Below, one piece after another: positions 10,182-22,092 of a stretch of DNA of 64,000 bases. The DNA is taken from contig JARUPY010000539.1 of NCBI GenBank assembly GCA_029817715.1, positions 8,469,501 to 8,533,500 on the forward strand, written 5' to 3'. The stretch's first letter is position 1, and each line of letters starts with the position of its first letter. Position numbers and translations under genes: made by a program. The DNA comes from Melastoma dodecandrum. Lineage: Eukaryota > Streptophyta > Magnoliopsida > Myrtales > Melastomataceae. The notes under the pieces were generated by a model. That model searched no databases and was not told where the DNA came from. It worked only from the letters and a program-made list of their open reading frames with translations.

Positions 10182-10403
10182 CTCAAGGTACTCAAGCTAG
10201 TCCTCTTTAAGGAAGAGGGTGATCTTGGTTCCTCTTCCGAGAGTCTCCCCAGAAGTGTCCCTAGTAACGGTGAAGGATCCACCAGCTTGAGACTCCCAGA
10301 CATATTATTCATCATCATCGTGCTTGCTGGTAACAATGACCTTCTCGGCAACCGAACTGCCCAACCATGCTGACGTCAGCACCAGCAGCAAGCTTTTTTA
10401 GAC
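10182..10403 (-). pseudogene. HSP90 gene fragment
   Basis: On the minus strand a decayed HSP90 middle section is readable: LAAGADVSMVGQFG, then AEKVIVTSKHDDDE, then [35 protein letters not shown] and LEYLE. Two stop codons interrupt it, one after DDDE and one after LKED. About nine residues of the conserved stretch after VGQFG are missing. The minus strand from 10182 down to 10136 may carry a second, more diverged HSP90 scrap (a frame with LRYYTK), which I do not claim. No introns are visible in this short piece, so a processed origin is possible but unproven. HSP90 is the cytosolic chaperone ATPase; this copy cannot work. Confidence 0.85.
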
Positions 10404-11303
10404 CAAGTAAATAATGGAAGAAGACTTCAGAGAAGGGAACAAGGAAGGGGGACGTTCACCAGATGAAAAAGGGGGGGTTCATCATTCTCAGGAAGGGAGA
10501 AAAAAGGTTGATGAGATTCTCTTAAAAAAACTCATCAATTCTCCAGGGAAGGTCTTCTTCATCTTCTCGAAGGAAACAGGGGAGATTTTCGAAGCCATCG
10601 GCCTTTCTCCCTTGTTTACTCTTCGGCTGTCCCAGCGTTCTTCTCTTCTTCAGCCATTCCTAACCAAGGTAAGAAAGAATCTAGCGACGCGAACCCCCTT
10701 GCTGCCAACCGAAGCTTGGTCTTCATCAGCATGATGAAGGAGTGTTCCAGCACCGGTGAATGAATCTTCAACCGCAAACTCAACCCCATCAGCAGCGAGG
10801 AAGAAACACCTCATCGCTATTGAAGAACTCTAGCGCAGACTCGAATCATCGGGTTTCACCAACAGCGGGGAACAAGCTCCCCACAACGACGACCCCCTCT
10901 CACTGTAGCAGCAATGGCAACCTTCCCGAGGCCAGCCGACGGCTGTTCCACGGCTATGGTCGCGGGAAGCCCCCACTTTTGCTTTCATTGTTTTCTTTGC
11001 ATGTGCAAGTTTACAAACTTGCTAAGAAACTCGTGACCGTTTGTTCATGCCCCCTTTATTGTTCAGTCTTTGAGTTTAACCATCGAACGCCAGTTCTTTT
11101 CCTTCGCTTCGGCTGTCAACTCCTGCAGCCTAGCAGCAACAAGCACTTCCGAGGCCAACTCCTTGGTGGCAGCAAACGCACCTATCCCAGTTGCCCAAAA
11201 TGACATTCCGGACAACTCGACCTCCTCCAGTAGTAAGCTCCGAACTGGACGACACAACGTCATTGACCCCGACTCCCCCTCTGTTTGTGTCGGGCGACAC
11301 AAC
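10404..11303. other. Unassigned segment between HSP90 fragment and sulfotransferase remnant
   Basis: This part has no match in the right spacer copy, so it was added to the left one. Open frames at 10414-10734(+) and 10760-11203(+) show no domain that I recognise. It begins where the HSP90 homology stops and ends where the sulfotransferase 3' end begins. Confidence 0.5.
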
Positions 11304-11545
11304 GTCCAAGCGGATCAGGTCTTACGCTCTAAAACTCTCAGTCCCGAGGCGTGATGATCTTCCAAGTAAAATAAATTGGGAAACTCAAGCATGAGTCAAT
11401 GATTTGTTGGCTCAAATGTTGATTTTGTGGCGATGGTCCATCCATGCATTCCTGGTGTATCTATTTGCTCAAATTCCAAACAGTTAATGGGTTGTGATGT
11501 TGTTTTCAGTTTAAAATTTTTTGCGTGTTTACATGTAAAAATTAT
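11304..11545 (+). pseudogene. Sulfotransferase 3' end and 3' UTR remnant
   Basis: It starts with agcggatcaggtctta(c)gctct, matching the last codons of the intact gene at 58299-59303, and continues into the same 3' flank (gagtcaatgatttgttgg, atttgctcaaattccaaa) found at 59380-59560. The gene's stop codon itself is altered in this copy. Only the last few codons survive; the rest of the gene is absent upstream. The diverged repeat that follows the intact gene's flank also follows here, at 11565-11640. This shows that the array once held at least one more unit at this site. Confidence 0.8.
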
Positions 11546-11564
11546 ACCGACCCATAAGTTTAAT

Positions 11565-11640
11565 TCAAGCGTTGGACTCGGACTCACGTGAGATGATCAC
11601 AAACGCAATCACAAAGAAGTAAAAATAGGCGGAAAGAAAC
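11565..11640 (+). repeat. Diverged R1-family piece
   Basis: It reads agcgttggactcggactcacgtgaga in two overlapping phrases and aligns to the window start and to 59677-59760. It is the junction between the sulfotransferase flank and the repeat part of the spacer. Confidence 0.6.
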
Positions 11641-12060
11641 GATGACTGTGTATATAAACTTGTGTTCAGGTGGTGTATAAAAGAAATATGGGGAAGCTCG
11701 CGGCTTACATAGGCCCACCGAAATGGCTATGCATCGGTAAAGGCACTGGGGCCGCTTTTGTAAATCTAAATCTTCCGTGGTTTGAAGCGTTAGGTGCCAT
11801 TCATTACTGATGTGTGGATTAGGAAAATGTCGATGGGCTTGGTATACCTACAAACCTAAAAAAGAAAGCAAGTAAGAGCGTTCAAGATTCATATGTACAA
11901 TAACAAAGAAATATGTCCAAAAATAATAATACATTCCCGAAAAATCACGAAATTTTGGAGACATGTCTTTAACATATAAACAATGAATGTTCTGAAAATT
12001 GAGCCTAAATGGAGAAGCCCAAAAGAGTATATATTTCGAAGAAGTTGGGTCGGACTCAAA
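11641..12060. other. AT-rich stretch, no gene
   Basis: I see no coding pattern, repeat boundary or RNA gene here. Confidence 0.5.
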
Positions 12061-12680
12061 GCACAATGAAGCTTAATTCAATGACAAAGATGTGTATAAA
12101 ATGTTGTCACAAATGAGCAGGCAGAAATAAAATGACGACCTATTTACTTAGCCTAAAAGAATCAAAAAGTGTATTGAAAAATTTGCAACTTTCAAACCAT
12201 AAGTTCAAAAAATAGTAAAACCAAAGCACAATGAAGCTTAATTCAATGACAAAGATGTGTATAAAATGTTGTCACAAATGAGCAGGCAGAAATAAAATGA
12301 CGACCTATTTACTTAGCCTAAAAGAATCAAAAAGTTTATTGAAAAATTTGCAACTTTCAAACCATAAGTTCAAAAAATAGTAAAACCAAAGCACAATGAA
12401 GCTTAATTCAATGACAAAGATGTGTATAAAATGTTGTCACAAACGAGCACGCAGAAATAAAATGACGGCCTATTTACTTAGCCTAAAAGAATCAAAAAGT
12501 TTATTGAAAAAATTGCAACTTTCAAACCATAAGTTCAAAAAATAGTAAAACCAAAGCACAATGAAGCTTAATTCAATGACAAAGATGTGTATAAAATGTT
12601 GTCACAAATGAGCAGGAAGAAATAAAATGACGGCCTATTTACTTAGCCTAAAAGAATCAAAACGTGTATTGAAATATTTT
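12061..12680. repeat. 165-bp tandem repeat, about 3.75 copies
   Basis: Units begin with gcacaatgaagcttaattc at 12061, 12226, 12391 and 12556, an exact 165-bp period. Copies differ at only a few positions (for example gagcaggc versus gagcacgc). The last unit breaks off near 12680. Confidence 0.97.
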
Positions 12681-14742
12681 CATGTATATCTCAAAGTACA
12701 AAATTTCAAATTATATAAATTAAAATTTCACATATTCCTAATATAAGGATTGTCGTGTTAAAAATTGAAGATTTTTTAACATGTTTAGAATTAAAAAATA
12801 AAATTTTCAATGAGATATGGCAACGAAGAAAAAGAATTAAAATGTTTGAAAAAATGATAACTTAAGTGTATAATTTATCATTAAGAAAAGCTACGTTGAT
12901 TCTATTAAAAGAGATTTAGATTATTAAAAGAAATATAATTAATCACATGTGTTTTCCTAAATTGTTATTCCATGAAGCAAGGTATAACTAGCAAAAAAAT
13001 AGGACAAATTTTGACTAAATTGGCTCAGATTTTATCACAATCATCTTAATAGAATAAGGGATTGACAGAACCTGATGATTTTAAGTCAATCCGACATTAG
13101 ACGAGTTAGTCCTGCTGACTAACTCGTGCATTCTGGCCAAGATTACATTGCCTCCTTCGGAGCTCAGTTTCTCATTTTCATGACACTTACGACGAGTTCA
13201 ACAAATATAGAAGGTGGTAGCTATGTTCTAAGGTGAAAGAGGGGTTGTATAAGTAAGTGAAATATGGTCGAAAACTCAACGAGGCGTATTCTCAGGAAGA
13301 AGAGGGACGTTGATGTGTCCGTGAAAAAGGTGATCATTTGAGGTGGGGGGTGCACTGGTTCGTTGCAATCAAGATGTGTCATGGTTGTGGCAGGAGTGGG
13401 CTCAGAGCAGAGGGTATCTGGTAGGATTAGACGGCTAACATTGGGAGACTTTGGCTCATCGGTACTGGAGAGGGGAGTCTTTGGCTCTGGTTTATTTGTG
13501 TGTGAGCTCGGAGTTCAAAGGTGACACAATCGTCGTCGTGGGAAGAGGGTTGTTTTAGTCTTGTCCAATAAAAAAGCGAAAAGGAGGAGGGTATCTGATG
13601 ATGTATTTGAAGGATTGCCTCCTTTCAAAATCAATGTCATCTTATGTTTCTCTCTTTTTATTAATTTCCTTCATTTTTTACTTTATATCAATTTCCTTCA
13701 TTTCGTACTTTAATTTTGATTTGATAGGTAATTTTGGATTTGATTTAGTTTGTCTAATTAATTACCAATTTGGGGTATTACAAGAATGAACTCTGAGTTG
13801 ATTTTCAAGTAAAACATGTAATTCACCCAAACTTTTGGGAGCATAAAACAAGTAGGGCAGATTTTTTGCTTGTGTCAAAGCTGGTTTCCTCATCTCACTG
13901 ATACTTATCGTTCCAACATTTAGTTCTTCACAATTTCATCCACGTCCTCTTCATTGTCATCACTATATGGTCGAATCGTTCCTCATCTCTGTTCCCAGTT
14001 CTTGATCGAATATTTATAGATGCTGCCTTCATCAGAATGGTCACCGGATGATGCCGCTTCATAACCCTCTTCTGCCCCTTCTGATTCCCCAGAAAAAATC
14101 ATCGGCTTCATTTGATAAGTTAGCTGCAGCCTATCCCTTATGTCTGTTCTTCGAGGACAAAAGAATCGCCTCAGTTATCCCCAGATATGGATCGAGATTT
14201 CAGGCCAATAGAAATTTCAGCATCATGATCAACATCATCCACATCACTGTCATCATTAGTAACAAGCATCCCTTTCTAACGTTCTTACTAAAATGAAAAA
14301 TATGTTGGAGTTTGAGCAAACGCCAAAACAGACTTTAGAGTAACCCAAATATTCTATAGATGTAATGCAAAACGGCACTATCTTTGGAAATGTTGAAGGC
14401 CGATGGAATACAAAAATGCTGACTTAAAGCAATAAATTACAGATTAAGAGATACCTAATACCTACATTAAATACCATTTCTGTGCTAAAATAATATATCA
14501 TTGTAATGATCTATACCAAATAGCTAAATGATGAACGTTGAAATGATAAGTTCACGATAACTTTAAATGAATTTGTTGTGTAAAAAAGGCTCCTATTTAA
14601 TCCCAAAGGAGATAACCCAGTGGTAAGGAAACCGATGATTTGCTTAGATGTTTCAAGTTCGAATATAAGCAGTCGTACTACTTAACCAAAAAACTCTTAT
14701 TTCTAAGAGAGAGATGTAAAGGAGAAACTTCTAAGACTTGAA
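12681..14742. other. AT-rich intergenic DNA
   Basis: No gene is recognised. A perfect 10-bp-stem hairpin lies at 13101-13127. The minus strand near 13940-14040 has a short acidic open stretch (SDDNEEDVDEIVKN) with no wider context. The frame at 14048-14296 has no known domain. Confidence 0.5.
13101..13127. other. Perfect inverted repeat (hairpin)
   Basis: acgagttagt and its exact complement actaactcgt are separated by a 7-base loop, cctgctg. No poly-T tract or coding gene adjoins it, so its role is unknown. Confidence 0.8.
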
Positions 14743-15110
14743 ATTATGGCTCCGTAAAAATTATTGCTCAATCTAAGTAAGCTATTACAGAGTCGCCACC
14801 GACTTATTTTTGTTAAAATTGTTTAAGCGGGAAAAACTATTCGTTTTGGAGATACCTATTTACTAGCTCTTACATCTAAACATGCGAAGATGTGGCGTTT
14901 GCTCCAAAAATTTTCTTTTGATTAATGGGCGTTAGACCCGATCCAGATATGACCGCGGGCTCATGTCATTATTTTGCGGGTGTTGGACCCGATTCGGGCG
15001 TTGGACCCAAACTCATGTTTGTTGATTTACAGTCACATGCGACAAAAATATGCATTTTTCTTGATTGGACCCAAACTCATGTTTGTTGATTTTCAGGGTG
15101 CAACGGCGTT
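14743..15110 (+). repeat. Dispersed repeat family R1, copy 2 (truncated)
   Basis: It matches copy 1 from atggctccgtaaaaa to acatgcgacaaaaata. A phrase (ttggacccaaactcatgtttgttgatt) is then repeated about 57 bases further on before the match ends near 15095. Confidence 0.75.
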
Positions 15111-16079
15111 TTTGTGTCCACTGCACTCCACTAGTGATTTAACCGGATCATGTTGTATGAATGAAACCGTTCAAAGCATGATCTTGAGACCACATCATCA
15201 AGCTTCTCCCACCTTAATCTGACCAGCACCGGTCAATAGACATATTGAAATACAAAATGGCTTCTCACGGTGCTTAGATGTAGCCGCGAGAAGTGGGGTA
15301 TGTCGTCGTTGGCAAAAAGGGGGGTTGTTGACGACGTTGTACGCGTCCGAAGGGCCTGCAACTACTACTATGAGAGGCGTGGCCTCCCGTCACTAGTGGT
15401 GAGACGTTTTGCCAAGATGGAGGTTGCTCCTTCGTTAACGCTTGGTTGGGTTTCTTGTGCTGGTCTTGGCTGAAACGCTTGGTCGGGGCCGGAGGTTGCT
15501 CCATCGTAGACGCTCCCTCATTTTCCCTTGGTTAGAGTTGGGTGTTCACTTCCTCTCCTGGTCGAGTTCGTGCACTCGAGCTCTAGTTCGGTGTCCTTCC
15601 GCCGGGATCTTCACAGACGTCCTATGCTGCTAAAGCTCCTCAAGGGAGAAGCGGCGTCGAGTTTCCCACTTGAGCCCCAGAATCCGGTAGGGAAAAAGTT
15701 CTTTTTCGATCATGCACCGAGGAAGAAGGAAAACAGATGGAACCCACCCCCCCTTCGAACGCCCAACTAAAGAAGATAAAAAGGTCTTGAAAGTCGAGGA
15801 AGGAGAAGTAGGAGGAGGTGGAAAAACAGATGTGGTTATGAGGTTCCCAAGGGCAAGCTGCAACGCCGCTGGGGGAGGGCTGCTGGTGAGCGGCGGGCTA
15901 GTCTCCATCAGGACGTCCAAATAAAAGAAGGGGTTCGTCTATTTGTGGGAGGCGCCGCAGGTGGGGCGGCGTGCTGCTGTACTACTTGTCTTCGTCGCTT
16001 GTGGGTAGTGAGGCTGTTCGCTCCGAAAGTGACCGTGGACAAGCCAGATTCAAACACGTTGGATATCTCTAGCACTACG
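15111..16079. other. Unassigned, no gene recognised
   Basis: GC-richer than its surroundings, with several overlapping open frames of 60-96 codons on both strands. None has a recognisable domain, and the overlaps themselves suggest chance. Confidence 0.45.
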
Positions 16080-18153
16080 ATCAACTGGTACTCGGAGGTT
16101 CGTTGAATGTGTGGTCCCCTTACGAATGAAAAGAGAGAGAGGGAGAAGACAGCGGGCGAACACCCTTAAGCGGAAGCACTTACGGATGCCATCAACGATG
16201 CCTTCGAAGGGAAACAAGAATGCAGCTAATACTCGAAGGTTCGTTGAAATTGTGGTACTAGGAGCGTCTGCATTGATTGCTTATGGCAGTTCTTCTCCAT
16301 TAAGATGGTTGCTCTCCGGTTGAATGTCGTGGGTATGCATAGTTGATAGCACTTTGTGGTGAACTTGGGCAGGTGCTTGACCTCTCATGCGGTGGACTAG
16401 TGTGGTTGATTGGTCGCTCATGTGGTGGCCGAGCTAGGTAATGGGCCACTCATGTTGTGGTCCGAGCTGGGTGCAAGACGGGAATCGACCTTCTCATTTT
16501 CTCTTTGGGACAATATACTCAGATTTGGTAGCCGAACTTCTGCTGGATTGATCACGTAGGTACTATGGACGAGCTCGAAGGAAATCACCCTAGTCGAAGT
16601 GCACGTCGTCGTTTGAGAGGCTGCATGTTCCTTGGCGTTGGGAAGTTGTTGTATGGGCATTGTCCCAGTCGATTCATCTCACTTGTGAAGTAAAATGTAA
16701 TGGATGCCCTAGTGTTTGCGTTTTGAGTAATGGCAGCACTAGCATGTATGAACCATTCGAAGGCAGGAATGAGAACTTTGGTACAAACCGCGCTAAATTC
16801 GTTCCATGTTATTCATGTTCATCTAGTTATTGTTGAGATATTTTGGATCCTATGTATGCCAAACTCCTGTTGTCAGGGAGAAGATGCGCGTCAAATTTCT
16901 TAGACGTTGAATGCTCGTATTTTGAGGTTGATTGCTTGAAGTTGTCCTGATCTCAGGAGTTATTGTGAAAAGCAGAGCTTGCCCCTTGTGTTGAAATGCA
17001 CTGTTGGCGCAGTGAAGAGGGCTAACGATAGAATGTAAGTCATAGATCGTTTGTTGGATTGCCCCTTACTGGATTGAGGCTTGGTTCACAAATTAAGGAA
17101 TTGCCCCTGTTTAGAAAGGACGTTCCCGTTGGTGTCGAAGTTGTGGCGACTGAAGACGTAATGAGATTGGTTCTGCTTCTTTGATGTGGTTGTTGAATTA
17201 ACAAGGTTGTGATGTCCCCGACGTGTCTGATCTCAGCATGTCTGTAAACGACTCTTTGGGCTCGTCATTAGCTACGATGTTGACTGAGATCTCTGAACTT
17301 TTGAGCGTAACCTCCCTGGGGTTTTCATGTGGTTACAAATTTGGTCATGACTTGGTAGCTGGTGAGTGATCTTTGGTCCTCATGTCGTTGGATGTTTGGC
17401 TTTAGGCCTTGGCAGCCGTCGATGGCTCCTTGGTCTTCATACCATTGTATGTATTGCCATGACTTTGGTCTTTGGTAGTGATCGAGAAATAATTGGTCAC
17501 TGAATTGCTGTTCACCTGGCTTGGACTTAGGTAGCTGTCGAGGATCATTGGTGTTTATGTAGTTGTATGTATAGCTATGTACTTTGGCAGCAATCTTCCG
17601 GTCTTCGTGTGATTGAATGTTAGGCTTTGGACATTGGCAACCATTACAAAATCCTTGGTCTTCCAGTTATCATAGATTTGTTATCTCTTTCTATCCCCTT
17701 GTATGGTCCAAGGAGCGATCTTGGATAAGTAAAACCTTAAAAGCAAGCAGAGAAAACGTCGGCATTAGCATCGTGTGACAGTGTAGTCGCTGCATAATAA
17801 ATTTATGAGGATGCATAATCCCATTCGTGTATGTGTACGAGAATGCATTATGAGAATGTGATTACAAACGGAGTGTAGTAATGCTTTGTGGAATTGATGC
17901 TACTACTGCAATTAGGCAGACATTCATGTGATTATGCATATGAATGAACGCATTAAGTAGTAAAGTGCGTAGAGAAAGGAGAAAAGATGTCTTATGAAGT
18001 CCTATGTAATAAACCCAATCCAACTACAAAACAAGCAACATTAGTTTTAGAGTTTATCGAAGACAAGACATACAATGCACATGTCCCTAAACATGTAGCA
18101 GTCACTCAGTAACAGACCAATGCATGTGCGACGTCTGGTACCTATAGGGAACA
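16080..18153 (-). mobile_element. Tat-family element fragment, inverted relative of 50055-51800
   Basis: Read on the minus strand this aligns end to end with 50055-51800. Anchors are the probable LTR start (tgttcccta at 18153 against tgtttgccta at 50055), the shared gtgactgctacatgt, a stretch resembling ggctgccaaggcctaaa, the piece around aggctgcatgttcc, and caccacaaagtgctatcaac. The copies are well diverged and this one is more decayed (the TATA box is lost). No open protein frame remains here; the classification comes from the copy at 51.4 kb. Confidence 0.7.
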
Positions 18154-18159
18154 ATCAAT

Positions 18160-19060
18160 TCTAGACTCGGCTAAAGGTTTCTAAGCCATCCCTCGAACAA
18201 AAGGAGGCGGTTCCTAGTCCATAGCCTATTAGCCGAAGAAAGAAGCAAGGTCGTGCCCTTGGTGATCCCCTTGTACACGCGCCCTCCGGCTTAGCATGCG
18301 GACGGCAGTCCGGACGACATGAGGATTCGGGCCCGCTCCCCCCGATGTCCTCCGTTCGACACCATGACTCGAACGTCAAGGCGCTGCAAAGGATATCAGG
18401 CTCGATCCTCCATCGATTCCTAATCGGGTTTCTCGAGCCCTCAACGATTGTCTCCATGCTCTTTAGGAGGCGACGGACGATGAGCGGAGCATGATCCACG
18501 AAGGGAATTTTCGGGAATGGAGCATGATCGCCTTTCCTCATCCATGTTGGCTCCGCAGAAAACATGTTTGTTGTTGCTTAATCTAAGTAAGCTATTACGG
18601 AGTCGCCACCGACTTATTTTTAAAACTGTTTAAGTCGAAAAAAAAGTTGGTTTGAGGATTCCTATTTAGCAGGTCTTACATTCTAAACATGTGGAAATGT
18701 GACGTTAGCTCCAAAAAGTTTTTTTATAACGGACGTTGGACCTGATGCAGGCGTTACTCCGGACTCATATCACTGTTTTACGTGCATTAGATTCGATTCG
18801 GGCGTTGGATACAAACTCGTGTTTATTAATTTACACCCAACATACGGGAATAAACCTAAACACCCAATGACATGCGTACAAATCCAGGCAATTATTGAGA
18901 TAAAAGGGGACGGGGAAGAGTGGTGACTACGGGACTACGCACTTGGGCCCACAACCCATTACATGTGGATATATAATTTGGTTCGATAAGGCCCGTACCT
19001 CCCCTTTGTACCTGACATATTGGTCGGGGCCGCTTACTTCAGATCGACGGCATTTAGGCA
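18160..19060 (+). repeat. Dispersed repeat family R1, copy 3 (long form)
   Basis: It contains the core (gctattacggagtcgccacc) at about 18590 and also aligns upstream with 780-1068 (gcgccctccggcttagca, cgattcctaatcggg, aggcgacgg). It ends near ggcatttaggc. The long form shows that the repeat unit is at least 850 bp. Confidence 0.75.
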
Positions 19061-19400
19061 AGTGGAAATGTAAAATAAAAGGCAAGTGGAAATGGAGAAA
19101 GAAGTCAGTAAATTCTAGTTGATTATTTGAGCAATTAATTCACGCGGATGAGTAGGGACATTAATGAAATCAAAGTAATAGCAAAATGCTCAGTGAAACA
19201 GAAATCACGAATAAGTCTAACTATGTGAACCAGAAATCCAAGATCGACACATGATTTAATCTAATTAATTAAACATCTACAATAACATTTTACATGCGGC
19301 TTGAATGATGTCATTGTAAACAATAAAATAAAAAAAATGCAAGTGAACATACATTAGCAGAGAATAGACAATCACCACGAACAACAATAATCATCATAAT
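19061..19400. other. AT-rich stretch, no gene
   Basis: Holds only a short direct repeat, aggcaagtggaaatg, at about 19054 and 19081. No coding signal. Confidence 0.5.
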
Positions 19401-19541
19401 AATAATTTGGCCACTTTATCAAAAATATCCCGAAATTACAAAAATTTTCTAATTTATCCTAAGGTTTAGATAATATCCTCAGATAACCTAGACTTTAGCC
19501 TTTTTTCAAAAATACCCGTCAAAGTTCAACAATAAATTCTC
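19400..19541. repeat. Left inverted repeat flanking the viral insertion
   Basis: It aligns in reverse orientation with 27950-28100. The best block, tctaatttatcctaaggttt, faces tctgatttatcctattgtct, and tttatcaaaaatatcc faces tttatcaaatatatcc. Overall similarity is perhaps 60-65% over 140 bases. The sequence is AT-rich with recurring tatcc phrases, so part of the match may be composition. Confidence 0.5.
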
Positions 19542-19544
19542 ATA

Positions 19545-21479
19545 ATGGCTGGAGAAGGAAGACCCACAGGAAATCCTTCCGGAGCTCCGCAAAAGCTGGA
19601 GTTCGTGTCAGAGTCTAGGATGACTCCCTATGGTATTAGCAAGAGTATAAACGATATGTTAACTCAGCTAACCATGCAAGGGGGAACCGAGAATCTTGAG
19701 AGCCGAAACTTCCTTACTCAGGAAGTAGGTTCAATAGTAAACAAGATGTTAGACTCAAGGGAGCAAGAAAGACGGATAAAAAGGCCTGAAACCGAGGCGA
19801 CGTCTGGATTGGAGAGTAAAACAGGAAAACCAGTCGAAAGATTGAATCTGGGAGGGAAAAATCCTAACCAGGGTCAAGGCAAAAGTGTAGACGAGATGTA
19901 CAAAGAGTCTGTGGCTCCGTTCATCTTAGATCCACAAAAGCTAAGGGCAAACCTGAACTCTCAACCTGGAGAGTTGGCAAAAGACTTAAGAAAGTCCTTA
20001 GGTCTGGCAGAAGAAATGCCGATTCACTTAGACGGAAGAACGTTTAATGAATTGGTTTCTGCGAAAAGGGAAATTTACAGGCCAGATTATCCCCATTGAA
20101 CCAAACCAGAATTCATTCCTCGGGATAATATTTTAAAGCCTATTATCACCCCTAGTTCTTTTCTTGACATTGATTGTGAAAAGCACGTATCTGAAAAGAT
20201 AGATGAGTTGATATCACTGATTGGAATGACTGCGTCCGCAGGAGGATTACCTCCTGGATCTGTCTATGAATTGTGTGTGGCAGCCCTCATGGGTACAACA
20301 CAGAAATATTGGAAATCTTTAGTGTCGCACACAGACATTAAGGAAAAGATAGATCAAGCGCTGACGGTTGACGGAGTATTGGCAATAATAGCTGATGCCC
20401 TGAAACGTGAGTTATGTGGTTTCTCGTTATCCACTGAAACTGTGGAAAAGGAGCAGTCGATGACCGCTCTGGTTAAACTACAGATCTGCAATATGTGCTA
20501 CTTTGACAACTACGGGTGTGAGTTCCAGAAATATTACTACAATCTGGACGTAGTATCGCAACGGTTCATATTGGGAACCTTTTTTGCAAAACTTCCAGAG
20601 CCCCGGCCGGAAGTTGCGCAAAAGGCCTATGAATTACTTCTAGTCGAAGAAAAGATTGTTTTCGGATTAGGAGGTAAAATTCAGGCGGTGAAGTACGCAA
20701 TGCGCAAAGCATGTACTGAGCTCCAAGTAAAGGAGGCGGCTAAGAAGCTGCCATACTTGAACAAGGACTGCTGTTCTCAAATCGAATATGTACCAGGAAG
20801 GTACGGATGCGAAGAATTGGGGAGAACAGGAAACTTTCCTAAGAAGAAAGAGTTTATAGGCTATAAAAAAAGGAAAGTTTGGCAAAAGAAGGATCTCTAA
20901 AGCAATCTAAGGAGAGGTCCTGCTTACAAACCCAAAAGGTTTGTAAGGAGACGGGATAACCTTAAGGATAAAGATAGGATCGATGCCTTCAAGCGCAAGT
21001 ATGGCAGAGAGCCTAAATGTCCAAAGGGAAAACCGTTGAGCAGTTGAAATTGCTGCTGGTTTTGTGGTTCAAAAGATCACAAAGCGGATAGTTATCCGAA
21101 GAAAAACTAGAGGAGAGAAAGACTCCTGATGGTATTCTTGGATGACAAGAGTCGTGAGGAAGAATTCCTTGCTTATGAACCAATCGATGAGCAAGAGATT
21201 TCCGACTTAGACTCGGAAGTAGAGTCGATCTACGAGGTAGTGTCAGACTATAATACAGACTCGGACGATGACTCTGATCTCTGGAAAATGCATATGTTCA
21301 TGATGAGAGCAGAGCAAAATGGAGATGGTGATGAGATGGTTCTATTGGAAGCATCGAATCAGGTACTGGAAGAAGCGCACCAGTACGAAGATCCATCGCA
21401 ATCAATGTTGGAATGGAGGTTGCCCAATGTCAACGTGAGAGATGTCTATAATGTATCAGATTCAATTTTAGATCGATAA
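19545..21479 (+). pseudogene. Pararetroviral coat-protein region
   Basis: One frame can be followed from ATG at 19545 to 21479, broken by stops at 20097, 20898, 21045 and 21108. The central part (20208-20900) has the hydrophobic and basic character of caulimovirid coat proteins. Close to 21051-21095 lies a CCHC nucleic-acid-binding knuckle whose last Cys is replaced by Tyr (CWFCGSKDHKADSY). After it comes an acidic stretch rich in Asp/Glu/Ser (21129-21300), like the acidic flanks of caulimovirid coat proteins. The frame ends in a double stop at 21477-21482, where the next domain continues in another frame. In a virus this region would form the capsid and package the DNA; it cannot here. Confidence 0.8.
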
Positions 21480-21481
21480 TA

Positions 21482-22092
21482 GACATCTCACAAACAGAGG
21501 CAACGGCTCAAGTGACAAGCACAGAACTTGAAACGTTGGATATCCCCTTACTCAACGTACAACGCATTAGGGAAACTATGCAACGTGCGAGAGGTGTATA
21601 TAACTATATACACATAGGGTTGATCCAAGTAGGACTTATCCCGCTATTCCATCTTCCAGCGGATAGTCCTGTGATAGCAGCGGTGATCGATAAACGATGG
21701 CGAGAGTTTAGGGATCAGCTGATATCAGGTATACAGGCCAACCTTGCACATGGCCCTATATGGTTCCAGGTCCATCCAAATTTCATGATGGCCCTGAACG
21801 ATCGCTGTTTGGGAAATTCATTGACCTTACGAATCAAATCAATGAATATGGACAGAATTCCCAGGCCAAATTCTTGGCGTATCACACTAGGGTGATTTAC
21901 CGATTGGTAAATACCACTAGTCCTGGTATAAGGAACATCTCAAGACTTGCTGAGTTGTTCGAAGAAGGTCATAATAACTATCAACAATTTCATAGGCGAG
22001 AGGTAAACCCACTAGAGTTAACCTGGCCAAGAAATTGGGTTATGACTGAGCCCGGTAGTAGCTCTAGGCCCATTAGTGCGGCTAATATCTGA
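21482..22092 (+). pseudogene. Pararetroviral movement-protein region
   Basis: It carries the 30K-superfamily movement-protein signature of caulimovirids: YNYIHIGLIQVGL, followed by a conserved run around GPIWFQVHPNF. The reading frame is displaced from the coat region by a single-base-type shift near 21476. A second shift near 21805 moves it into the frame used by the protease and polymerase. A TGA at 22090 interrupts the passage onward. Movement proteins of this type enlarge plasmodesmata; this copy is dead. Confidence 0.85.

Noticed and set aside
9913..10210. Several overlapping frames on both strands near 10 kb, conserved at 63 kb
   Set aside because: Conservation comes from recent duplication (about 99% identity), not protein selection; no domain.
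10414..11203. Two plus-strand frames of 106 and 147 codons
   Set aside because: Basic, low-complexity composition without domains, in a segment that looks like filler.
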